A stretch of 5,887 bases of DNA from Steroidobacteraceae bacterium (GCA_013044085.1 JABEVI010000012.1:1-5887); one strand, 5' to 3'; positions 1 to 5,584 are shown, numbered from the stretch's first letter. Notes: generated from the letters alone by a model not told the origin. A program made the numbers and translations.

Positions 1-339
1 CCCGGCCGGTACGCCGAGCGGCTGCGGCGGTTGGTGTCGCGCAGCGAGCCGTTGCGTCGCGTCGATCTTTTGATCGCGGGCGCCTTCATCGAGGCCCGCT
101 CCTGTGAGCGCTTCGCCGCGCTTGCGCCGGTGATCGGCGCCCCGCTGGACGATTTTTTTCAGGGACTTTACCAGGTCGAGGCGCGTCATCATCGGATGTA
201 TCTGGACGCGGCGCGCTCCACGGCCGCCCGCGAGGGCATTCCGATCGATGAACGGATCGAACAATTCGCGTCTCTCGAGGCGGAACTGATCACCGCACCG
301 GACGAGATGTTCCGCTTCCACTCGGGGCCGCCCGCCTGA
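1..339 (+). CDS. miaE: tRNA-(ms2io6A37) hydroxylase MiaE, C-terminal part (5' end outside window)
   Basis: MiaE is a non-haem diiron monooxygenase that hydroxylates the isopentenyl group of 2-methylthio-N6-isopentenyladenosine at position 37 of tRNAs reading codons that begin with U. The frame is open from base 1, and the 112 visible residues end at a TGA at 337-339. The start lies upstream of the window; the family is about 200 residues, so roughly half is missing. Numbering from the first visible codon, the family's IEARSCERF segment is at 30-38 (E31) and an E-x-x-H pair is at E60/H63. These look like the second-half diiron ligands of a four-helix ferritin-like fold. The C-terminus FRFHSGPP is also typical. 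The GTG at 34-36 is internal to a conserved region and should not be taken as the start. The gene converges on lpxH with 9 bases between stop codons. None of the four tRNAs in this window reads a U-starting codon, so they are not expected substrates. Confidence 0.88.
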   Translation, partial: PGRYAERLRRLVSRSEPLRRVDLLIAGAFIEARSCERFAALAPVIGAPLDDFFQGLYQVEARHHRMYLDAARSTAAREGIPIDERIEQFASLEAELITAPDEMFRFHSGPPA

Positions 340-344
340 GCGGG
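331..344. terminator. Possible short hairpin at the miaE/lpxH convergent junction
   Basis: CCCGC (331-335) and GCGGG (340-344) form a perfect 5-bp GC stem around a CTGA loop that contains the miaE stop codon. It lies at the junction of two convergent genes and could slow transcription from either side. There is no T-tract on either strand, so it is not a classical intrinsic terminator. In DNA this GC-rich a 5-bp stem may arise by chance. Confidence 0.25.
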
Positions 345-348
345 GCTG

Positions 349-1068
349 TCAGTCGAGCGTGTGCAGCTGCGGACCCCCGTGGTCCCAGCGCAGCACGCTG
401 CCCGTCCGGTGCCAGTCGCCGAGCACGATTCTCCTGCGGGGGAGACCGTCGATCTCGAATTGGTGCACCCCCGGACGGTGGGTGTGGCCGTGTACGAGCG
501 TCCGGACGGCGCTCGCACGCAGCACCATGGCGACGCTGTCCGCATTGACGTCGGCGATCTCGGGGTAGAGTGCCGCGGTGTGCGCGCGGCTTCCGGCGCG
601 TGCCGCGCCGGCGAGCGCCCGCCGTGAGGCGGCACTGAGGCGCAGGAAGCGCTTCTGCCAGTCCGGATCGCGCACCGTCGCGCGCAGGCGCTGGTAGGCG
701 TGGTCGTCGGTGCAGAGCGCATCACCGTGCATCGCAAGGATGCGTTCGCCGTGAAGCGTGATCAGCAGCGGATCCGGGAGGAGCTGCGCGCCGCTCGCGG
801 CGCAAAAACGCTCGCCGAGCAGGAAGTCGCGGTTGCCGTGCATGACGAAGCAGGGCACGCCGCGCATCGTCAGGGCACGCAGGCCATCGATGACCGCGCG
901 CTGCGTCGCGTCCGGTTCATCATCGCCGATCCACGATTCGAACAGGTCACCGAGGACGTACAGAGCGTCCGCCCGGGGCCCCTCGGCGGCGAGAAAGTCG
1001 AGCAGCCGGGCGGCGATCGCCGGCTGCGCAGCGTCGATGTGCAGGTCGGATATGAACAGCGTCGTCAA
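349..1068 (-). CDS. lpxH: UDP-2,3-diacylglucosamine diphosphatase LpxH
   Basis: LpxH hydrolyses UDP-2,3-diacylglucosamine to lipid X (2,3-diacylglucosamine 1-phosphate) and UMP. This is the fourth step of lipid A synthesis, at the inner face of the cytoplasmic membrane. The 239-residue length is normal for the family. The calcineurin-like metal motifs are all present: D8-L-H10, G40-D41, G78-N79-R-D81, H114 and H195-G-H197, giving a complete dinuclear metal site. The start is TTG at 1066-1068. The frame has an in-frame TGA ten codons upstream with no ATG or GTG in between, and the N-terminus MTTLFISDLH begins where homologues begin. No clear Shine-Dalgarno sequence precedes it. It lies 16 bases downstream of the cyclophilin gene on the same strand, so it is probably co-transcribed and perhaps translated by termination-reinitiation. 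Function is assigned by family and motif. Confidence 0.95.
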   Translation of the reverse strand: MTTLFISDLHIDAAQPAIAARLLDFLAAEGPRADALYVLGDLFESWIGDDEPDATQRAVIDGLRALTMRGVPCFVMHGNRDFLLGERFCAASGAQLLPDPLLITLHGERILAMHGDALCTDDHAYQRLRATVRDPDWQKRFLRLSAASRRALAGAARAGSRAHTAALYPEIADVNADSVAMVLRASAVRTLVHGHTHRPGVHQFEIDGLPRRRIVLGDWHRTGSVLRWDHGGPQLHTLD

Positions 1069-1084
1069 GACGACCGCATCGGGT

Positions 1085-1684
1085 TCAGGGAGTCTTCACG
1101 CGCACGATCTTCTCGATCACCACGGGCCGGATCGGCGCATCCCGTTTGAAGGGGCCGGCTGAACCGGTCGGCTGGTTGCCGATCCTGTCGACCACGCTCA
1201 TGCCCTGGACGACGCGACCGAACACCGTGTAGCCCCAGCGCACCGCGCTCGGATCGAGCTCGCTGTTGTCGTATAGATTTACATAAAACTGGCTGTTGCC
1301 GCTGTCCGGATCGGCCGAGCGGGCGAGGCCCACCGTGCCGCGTTGATTGGTCAGACCGTTGCCGGATTCGTTGACGACCGAGAACGGTGCGGGCTTGAGG
1401 CGATAGTGCCGGTCATAGCCGCCCCCCTGGATGACGAAGTTCGCGATCACACGATGGAACAGCGTGTGGGTGTAGTGGCCAAGGGCGACGTACTTCAGGA
1501 AGGTCGCCACGGTGCGCGGCGCCCGGTCGGGAAGCAGCTGGATCGTGAAATTACCGAGCGACGTGTAGACCTCGACGAGCGGCCGCGGCGGCGCGCTCTC
1601 GTGCTTCGCCGAGGCGAGCGCCCCGGGGCCCGTCGCCAGCATCGTCACCGCCAGCAGACACGTTCCAAGCAGAAGCTTCTTCAT
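1085..1684 (-). CDS. ppiA: Exported cyclophilin-type peptidyl-prolyl cis-trans isomerase (PpiA-like)
   Basis: This enzyme catalyses cis-trans isomerisation of X-Pro peptide bonds and helps proteins fold. It has 199 residues from the ATG at 1684. The N-terminus MKKLLLGTCLLAV is a classic signal peptide: two lysines, a hydrophobic core to about residue 18, and small-residue cleavage sites after A24 (ALA) or A26 (ASA). The mature protein is therefore predicted to be periplasmic. The cyclophilin domain runs from about 36 to 197, with LFHRVI at 75-80 (catalytic R78), F83, the QGGG loop at 86-89, SQFYVNL at 131-137 and VFGRVVQGM at 154-162. A TTG two codons upstream is also open, but a GGAG lies 6 bases before the ATG and would directly abut the TTG. 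C9 does not fit a lipobox because T8 is at -1. It heads a two-gene unit with lpxH and is divergent from gltX. The related E. coli and Pseudomonas neighbourhoods carry cytoplasmic PpiB here, as I recall; the signal peptide makes PpiA the better label. Confidence 0.92.
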   Translation of the reverse strand: MKKLLLGTCLLAVTMLATGPGALASAKHESAPPRPLVEVYTSLGNFTIQLLPDRAPRTVATFLKYVALGHYTHTLFHRVIANFVIQGGGYDRHYRLKPAPFSVVNESGNGLTNQRGTVGLARSADPDSGNSQFYVNLYDNSELDPSAVRWGYTVFGRVVQGMSVVDRIGNQPTGSAGPFKRDAPIRPVVIEKIVRVKTP

Positions 1685-1690
1685 CCGCAA

Positions 1691-1694
1691 CTCC
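1691..1694 (-). promoter_or_regulatory. Ribosome binding site deciding the ppiA start
   Basis: On the minus strand GGAG sits 6 bases before the ATG at 1682-1684 and directly abuts the alternative TTG at 1688-1690. It therefore favours the ATG as the true start, which also gives the cleaner signal peptide. Confidence 0.7.
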
Positions 1695-1705
1695 GCCCTT
1701 GAAGG

Positions 1706-1711
1706 TACAAT
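1706..1711 (+). promoter_or_regulatory. Candidate -10 element for gltX
   Basis: TACAAT matches the sigma-70 -10 consensus at five of six positions and lies in the 35-base divergent spacer between ppiA and gltX. No good -35 is visible at 15-19 bases upstream, where the sequence is GC-rich and overlaps the ppiA start. The expected transcription start is about 1717-1719, at or just before the gltX ATG at 1720, so a transcript from here would have almost no leader. No matching strong promoter for ppiA is obvious on the other strand. Confidence 0.4.
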
Positions 1712-1719
1712 AAACAGCT

Positions 1720-3108
1720 ATGACAACGCCCGCCGTCACGAGGTTCGCACCGAGTCCGACCGGGTCGGTCCATCTCGGCAACGCACGGACCGCCTTGTTC
1801 AGCCATCTCTGGGCGCGAAAGACCGGCGGCCGCTTCATTCTGCGCATAGAGGACACGGATGTCGAGCGCAGCCAGCGCCGCTACCGCGACGAATTGCTTG
1901 CCGAACTCGCCTGGTTGAACCTCGAGTGGGACGAGGGTCCGGATGTCGGCGGAGCATCGGCGCCCTATTCGCAATCGGAGCGCGGGCCGGTGTACGCGAC
2001 GATGTTCGCGCGGCTCGAAGCCGAGGGGCACGCCTACCCCTGTTACTGCACGGCCGAGGATCTGGAACTATCGCGCAAACTGCAGCGCATGGTCGGCAAA
2101 CCGCCCCGCTACGCCGGCACCTGTCGGCGGCTCGACGGGGCGGCACGCCGCGAGCGCGAGGCGCGCGGCGTGCGGCCGACGCTGCGTTTTGCGGTGCCGC
2201 CCGGCCGGATCGTCGAGTTCACCGATCTCGTGCACGGCGTGCAACGGCTGCAAACGGACGACATCGGCGACTTCATCATCCGTCGTGACGATGGCAGCGC
2301 GTCCTTCTTCTTTTGCAATGCGGTCGACGATGCGCTGATGGGGATCACGCACGTGCTGCGCGGCGACGATCATCTGACCAACACGCCGCGGCAACTGCTG
2401 GTCCTCGACGCACTCGGACTGCGCCGGCCAGCCTACGGACACGTCGGTCTGCTGGTTGGCGCCGATGGTGCGCCGTTGTCGAAGCGGCATGGCAGCACGA
2501 GCGTCCAGGAGTTCCGGCAGCGCGGATTCCTGAGCGCGGCGCTGCTCAATCACCTGTACCGGCTCGGTCACGCGGCCGACGTGGACGGCTGGCTCGAACC
2601 GGCGGCGATGGCGGCGCACTTCCGGCCCGAGCACCTCGGCAAGGCGCCGGCGCGCTTCGACGAAGCGCAGCTCGTTCACTGGCAGAAGGAGTCCATCGCG
2701 CGCATGTCCTCGGCCGAGATCGGCGCCTGGTTGAAGATCCCCGAGGACGGACCCGTCGTCGAGGTGATCCGGCACAATGTCGTTCTGCCCGCTGATGCGG
2801 CGCCGTGGCTCGCGGTGCTGCGCGGCGATCTGCCGGCGCTCGGCGAGGAAGAGCGGGGCGTCGTCGCCGCGGCCGGTCCCGGATTCTACGCGGCAGCCGT
2901 GGCGGCGCTCGAGGTGAGCGGTGCCGACTTGAAGCGCCTGGCGAAGTCGATCGCCGAGCGCACCGGCCTGAAGGGTGCCGCGGTTTACAAGCCGCTGCGC
3001 GTCGCGTTGACCGGACGAGTGCATGGTCCGGAGCTCGCACCGTTGCTCGAATTGATCGGCCCGCAAGAGGCGCTGAAGCGTCTGGAGATCCATGCTCAAG
3101 ATCCATAA
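1720..3108 (+). CDS. gltX: Glutamyl-tRNA synthetase (class I), possibly the second, tRNA-Gln-serving paralogue
   Basis: It ligates glutamate to tRNA using ATP in the cytoplasm. The 462 residues fit bacterial GluRS. Key features are FAPSPTG-SVHLGN at 9-21 (HIGH signature as HLGN, 18-21), the IEDTD motif at 43-47, an insertion with C108-x-C110 and Y131-x3-C135 that looks like a zinc site, GITHVLRGDDHLTNTPRQ at 208-225, and LSKRH at 253-257 (the KMSKS equivalent). A helical anticodon-binding domain follows from about 310 to the end, with PLRVALTGRVHGPEL at 425-439. The domain rules out glutamyl-Q-tRNA(Asp) synthetase, which lacks that C-terminal half. The start is ATG 1720: an in-frame TAA lies at 1711-1713 and nothing else fits between. 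No proper Shine-Dalgarno precedes it; GAAGG is 14 bases away. The gene overlaps cysS by 17 bases. In Pseudomonas this slot holds glnS (recalled synteny), so this enzyme might glutamylate tRNA-Gln as well as, or instead of, tRNA-Glu. Specificity cannot be read here; GluRS identity itself is secure. Confidence 0.95.
   Translation: MTTPAVTRFAPSPTGSVHLGNARTALFSHLWARKTGGRFILRIEDTDVERSQRRYRDELLAELAWLNLEWDEGPDVGGASAPYSQSERGPVYATMFARLEAEGHAYPCYCTAEDLELSRKLQRMVGKPPRYAGTCRRLDGAARREREARGVRPTLRFAVPPGRIVEFTDLVHGVQRLQTDDIGDFIIRRDDGSASFFFCNAVDDALMGITHVLRGDDHLTNTPRQLLVLDALGLRRPAYGHVGLLVGADGAPLSKRHGSTSVQEFRQRGFLSAALLNHLYRLGHAADVDGWLEPAAMAAHFRPEHLGKAPARFDEAQLVHWQKESIARMSSAEIGAWLKIPEDGPVVEVIRHNVVLPADAAPWLAVLRGDLPALGEEERGVVAAAGPGFYAAAVAALEVSGADLKRLAKSIAERTGLKGAAVYKPLRVALTGRVHGPELAPLLELIGPQEALKRLEIHAQDP
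3084..3087 (+). promoter_or_regulatory. Ribosome binding site of cysS inside the gltX 3' end
   Basis: GGAG lies 4 bases before the cysS ATG at 3092 and within the last codons of gltX. It supports the overlapping start and suggests that translation of the two genes is coupled. Confidence 0.65.
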
Positions 3109-4480
3109 TTCCCTGAGCGGCGAGAAGGAGGTGTTCCGGCCGCTGCTGCCGGGCAAGGTGCGCATGTACGTCTGCGGCATGACGGTCTACGACTACATCC
3201 ACATCGGCCATGCGCGCATGCTGGTCGTGTTCGACATGGTGCAGCGTTACCTGCGCGCCTCGGGGTTCGAGGTGAGCTACGTGCGCAATATCACGGACAT
3301 CGATGACAAGATCATCGAGCGGGCGGCGGCCAACGGCGAGGACTGGTCGGTGCTCGCGCGCCGCTTCGCGACGGCGATGCAGGAGGACTGCTCGACGCTG
3401 CGCCTGGATCCGCCGGATCACGAACCGCGCGCAACCGAGTACATCGAGCGCATCGTCGCGATGATCGAGACCCTGGTCGCGAAGGGCTACGCCTACGTCG
3501 CCGCCGACGGCGACGTGATGTACGCGGTGCGCCGCTTCGCCGATTACGGGCGCTTGTCGGGCAAACGTCTCGATGATCTGCGCGCGGGGGCCCGCGTGCA
3601 AATCGACAGCGCGAAGCTCGACCCGCTGGACTTCGTTCTCTGGAAGGCCGCCAAGGCGGGCGAACCGGCCTGGGAGTCGCCCTGGGGCGCCGGCAGACCG
3701 GGGTGGCACATCGAGTGCTCGGCGATGTCGACGGCGCTGCTCGGCAGCCATTTCGACCTGCATGGCGGCGGCATGGACCTGAAGTTCCCGCATCATGAGA
3801 ACGAGATCGCGCAGTCCTGCGCCGCCTGCGGCACGCCGTTCGTGAATGTCTGGATGCACAACGGTTTCGTGCGCATCAACGAGGAGAAGATGTCGAAGTC
3901 GCTCGGCAACTTCTTCACGGTGCGTGATGTTCTCGCCCGGGTGCGCGATCCGGAGGTGCTGCGCTATTTTCTGATCAGCAGCCATTATCGCGGGCCGATC
4001 AACTACTCGGCGGCGCAACTGGCCCAGGCCGATGAGACCGTGCTCGGACTGTACCGGGCGCTCGACGGCGTCGGCGGCGGCGGGCGTGTCGAGGCGGGTG
4101 CGCTCGCGCGCTTTCGCGAGGCGATGGACGATGATTTCAACACCCCCGAGGCGCTTGCGGTCCTGCAGAGCGTCGCGCGCGAGCTGAATTCAGCCAAGGC
4201 CGCCCACCGCGATGCCGATGTCGCCGATCAGGCCGCGACCTTGCGCGAACTCGGCCGTGGGCTCGGCGTGTTGCAGCAGGATCCGGCGACGTATTTGAAG
4301 CGTGGCGCCGGCGCCAAGCTGCTCGACGACGAGGCGGTCGAGGCGCTCATCGAGGCACGGCGAGCGGCACGCGCCGCGAAGGATTTTGCGCAGGGGGATC
4401 GCATCCGCGAACAGCTCGCCACGGCCGGGATCGTCATCGAGGACAGACCCGGCGGCCTCACGCAGTGGCGTCGCGCCTGA
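3092..4480 (+). CDS. cysS: Cysteinyl-tRNA synthetase
   Basis: CysRS attaches cysteine to tRNA-Cys in the cytoplasm; discrimination depends on a bound zinc that reads the cysteine thiol. The 462 residues match the usual size. The ATP-site HIGH is at 37-40 and KMSKS at 266-270. The four zinc ligands are present as C28 (YVCGMTVYD), C209 (WHIECS), H234 and E238 (FPHHENEIAQ), at the same numbers I recall for the E. coli enzyme. The catalytic Rossmann domain spans roughly 20-300. The DALR-type helical and anticodon-binding regions follow, ending in the family's typical R-x-A-R-x-A-K-D-F segment and a PGG-x-T-x-W-R-R tail. The ATG at 3092 sits inside the 3' end of gltX, read in another frame, with GGAG 4 bases upstream. 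The gene converges on folD across 24 bases. It is intact and ordinary in all visible respects. Confidence 0.97.
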   Translation: MLKIHNSLSGEKEVFRPLLPGKVRMYVCGMTVYDYIHIGHARMLVVFDMVQRYLRASGFEVSYVRNITDIDDKIIERAAANGEDWSVLARRFATAMQEDCSTLRLDPPDHEPRATEYIERIVAMIETLVAKGYAYVAADGDVMYAVRRFADYGRLSGKRLDDLRAGARVQIDSAKLDPLDFVLWKAAKAGEPAWESPWGAGRPGWHIECSAMSTALLGSHFDLHGGGMDLKFPHHENEIAQSCAACGTPFVNVWMHNGFVRINEEKMSKSLGNFFTVRDVLARVRDPEVLRYFLISSHYRGPINYSAAQLAQADETVLGLYRALDGVGGGGRVEAGALARFREAMDDDFNTPEALAVLQSVARELNSAKAAHRDADVADQAATLRELGRGLGVLQQDPATYLKRGAGAKLLDDEAVEALIEARRAARAAKDFAQGDRIREQLATAGIVIEDRPGGLTQWRRA

Positions 4481-4507
4481 GGCGCCACGAGGCTGCGGTG
4501 GCGCTCA
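4478..4507. terminator. Hairpin spanning both stop codons at the cysS/folD junction
   Basis: The left arm, starting at the cysS TGA (4478-4488), and the right arm, ending at the folD stop (TCA on the plus strand, 4498-4507), pair over ten base pairs with a single bulged G. The core is GCGCCAC (4482-4488) with GTGGCGC (4498-4504), and the loop is 9 bases (4489-4497). Because the structure is nearly symmetric it would form in RNA from either strand, as expected of a bidirectional terminator between convergent genes. No T-tract follows on either side, so termination may be inefficient or Rho-assisted, or the hairpin may protect mRNA 3' ends. Confidence 0.45.
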
Positions 4508-5362
4508 GGCGCCGAGGCGGGTGAGCGCCGACTCCAGGGTGTTTTTCATCAGCATCGCGACCGTCATCGGGCCGACGCCTCCCGGAACGGGGGTGATCCA
4601 TGCGGCACGCCGCGAGGCGCCCTCGAAGTCGACGTCGCCCACGAGTTTTCCGTCGGGCGCACGGTTCATGCCGACGTCGATCACGAGACTGCCCGGCTTG
4701 ACCCAGTCGCCCTGGATGATCCCGGGCCGGCCGACTGCGACGATGAGGATATCGGCATCCCGCACGTACGGCGCGAGGTCGCCGGTGAAGCGGTGACAGA
4801 CGGTCACGGTGCCGCCCATCAGCAACAACTCGAGCGCCATCGGCCGTCCGACGATGTTCGAGGCACCGATCACGACGCAGTGCCGGCCCTTCGGAGAGAT
4901 GCCGACGTGGTCGATCAGCTTGGTGACGCCGTATGGCGTGCATGGGCGGATCAGCGGTACGCGCAGCGCCAGGCGGCCGACGTTGAAGGGGTGGAAGCCA
5001 TCGACGTCCTTCGCGGGATCGATCTTCTCGATGATCAGACTTTGTTCGATGTGCTGAGGCAGCGGTAGCTGCACCAGGATGCCGTCGATCGCCGGATCGC
5101 GATTCAAGGACTCGATCAGTTGGACGAGTTCGGCCTGGGTGGTCGAGTAGGGCAGGTCGTGCGCGACCGAGACGAGGCCCGATTCGGCGCAAGCCTTGCG
5201 CTTGTTGCGCACGTACACCGCGGAGGCCGGATTGTCGCCGACCATGATCACCGCAAGTCCCGGACGCCGCAGGCCGCGCGCGACCATGCTTTCGACCTGG
5301 TCGCGGATGTCGGCCTTGAATTTTGCGGCAATGGCTTTTCCGTCAATGAGTTGCGCGGTCAT
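4505..5362 (-). CDS. folD: Bifunctional methylenetetrahydrofolate dehydrogenase (NADP+) / methenyltetrahydrofolate cyclohydrolase
   Basis: FolD oxidises 5,10-methylene-THF to 5,10-methenyl-THF with NADP+ and then hydrolyses it to 10-formyl-THF. The product feeds purine synthesis and formylation of initiator Met-tRNA; the enzyme is cytoplasmic. The 285-residue length is standard. The N-terminal catalytic domain carries Y50-x3-K54 (the catalytic Tyr/Lys pair), VQLPLP at 97-102, and KDVDGFHP at 118-125 with D121. CTPYG at 141-145 leads into the Rossmann domain, where GASNIVGRPM at 166-175 is the NADP-binding segment. PGGVGPMT at 260-267 is the second family signature. The start is ATG at 5360-5362, with AGGA 5 bases upstream. 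The frame stays open much further upstream, but that extension runs antisense through three tRNA genes and is not coding. The gene converges on cysS and is divergent from the tRNA cluster. Confidence 0.97.
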   Translation of the reverse strand: MTAQLIDGKAIAAKFKADIRDQVESMVARGLRRPGLAVIMVGDNPASAVYVRNKRKACAESGLVSVAHDLPYSTTQAELVQLIESLNRDPAIDGILVQLPLPQHIEQSLIIEKIDPAKDVDGFHPFNVGRLALRVPLIRPCTPYGVTKLIDHVGISPKGRHCVVIGASNIVGRPMALELLLMGGTVTVCHRFTGDLAPYVRDADILIVAVGRPGIIQGDWVKPGSLVIDVGMNRAPDGKLVGDVDFEGASRRAAWITPVPGGVGPMTVAMLMKNTLESALTRLGA

Positions 5363-5367
5363 CGGAG

Positions 5368-5371
5368 TCCT
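5368..5371 (-). promoter_or_regulatory. Ribosome binding site of folD
   Basis: On the minus strand AGGA lies 5 bases before the folD ATG. It fixes this start against the long upstream extension of the same frame, which reads antisense through the tRNA genes. Confidence 0.65.
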
Positions 5372-5418
5372 GGGTCGCTGCTGGCAGGCGCGGATTCTCG
5401 CACAGAATGCGGTGTAAA

Positions 5419-5447
5419 TTGACGTGCTCGCACACCCCCCGTATGAT
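5419..5447 (+). promoter_or_regulatory. Sigma-70 promoter for the tRNA cluster, with GC-rich discriminator
   Basis: The -35 is TTGACG (5419-5424) and the -10 is TATGAT (5442-5447), separated by exactly 17 bases; each hexamer matches consensus at five of six positions. Transcription would start near 5453-5458, about 50 bases before tRNA-Pro. The bases just after the -10 (TCGCGTCCCC, 5448-5457) are GC-rich, the pattern known for stable-RNA promoters repressed by ppGpp and DksA. That control is inferred from composition only. No clear AT-rich UP element is seen upstream. Confidence 0.75.
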
Positions 5448-5505
5448 TCGCGTCCCCGAGCCGACGACGTCGGCGGGCGGGCGTGCCGGGTAGAGTGTTT
5501 GACGG

Positions 5506-5582
5506 CGGGGCATGGCGCAGTCTGGTAGCGCATCTGCTTTGGGAGCAGAGGGTCGGGGGTTCGAATCCCTCTGCCCCGACCA
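5506..5582 (+). tRNA. tRNA-Pro(UGG)
   Basis: A 77-base cloverleaf. The acceptor stem pairs CGGGGCA (5506-5512) with TGCCCCG (5572-5578), followed by A and an encoded CCA. The D-stem is GCGC/GCGC. The anticodon stem is TCTGC/GCAGA around the loop TTTGGGA, placing anticodon TGG at 5540-5542. The T-loop is TTCGAAT. The first acceptor base is C, as in bacterial tRNA-Pro. UGG can read all four CCN codons when U34 is modified. It is the first gene of the four-tRNA cluster. Confidence 0.97.
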
Positions 5583-5584
5583 AA

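Larger units (their letters stand above)
5363..5505. other. Divergent intergenic region between folD and the tRNA cluster
   Basis: These 143 bases hold the tRNA promoter, the folD leader and a short leader ahead of tRNA-Pro. I see no open frame with a ribosome binding site. The tRNA leader has a small inverted repeat at 5461-5473 (CCGAC-GAC-GTCGG), followed by a GGCGGGCGGGCG stretch. On the minus strand TTTACA, near 5411-5418, resembles a -35 for folD, but no matching -10 stands at the right distance, so the folD promoter remains unassigned. Confidence 0.6.

Noticed and set aside
189..737. 182-codon minus-strand open frame overlapping miaE and lpxH
   Set aside because: It is in another frame of lpxH and antisense to miaE, with Arg/Ser/Thr-rich composition typical of a shadow frame.
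700..1162. Plus-strand open frames antisense to lpxH and the end of ppiA
   Set aside because: lpxH shows every metal-binding motif on the minus strand; the plus-strand frames have no start context or family resemblance.
1658..1661. Cys9 of the cyclophilin as a lipoprotein attachment site
   Set aside because: The residue before the Cys is Thr rather than Gly, Ala or Ser, the Cys is too close to the N-terminus, and good signal peptidase I sites follow at residues 24 and 26.
2068..3180. 370-codon open frame antisense to gltX
   Set aside because: It is a shadow of the gltX codon pattern with no recognisable domain or ribosome site.
2546..4018. 490-codon open frame antisense to gltX and cysS
   Set aside because: It is long only because GC-rich DNA has few stops. 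Its composition is Arg/Ala/His-rich and low-complexity, and the opposite strand codes two complete, motif-bearing synthetases.
5499..5504. Second TTGACG just upstream of tRNA-Pro as a promoter
   Set aside because: Its -10 would fall inside the tRNA, where no TATAAT-like hexamer stands at 16-18 bases.
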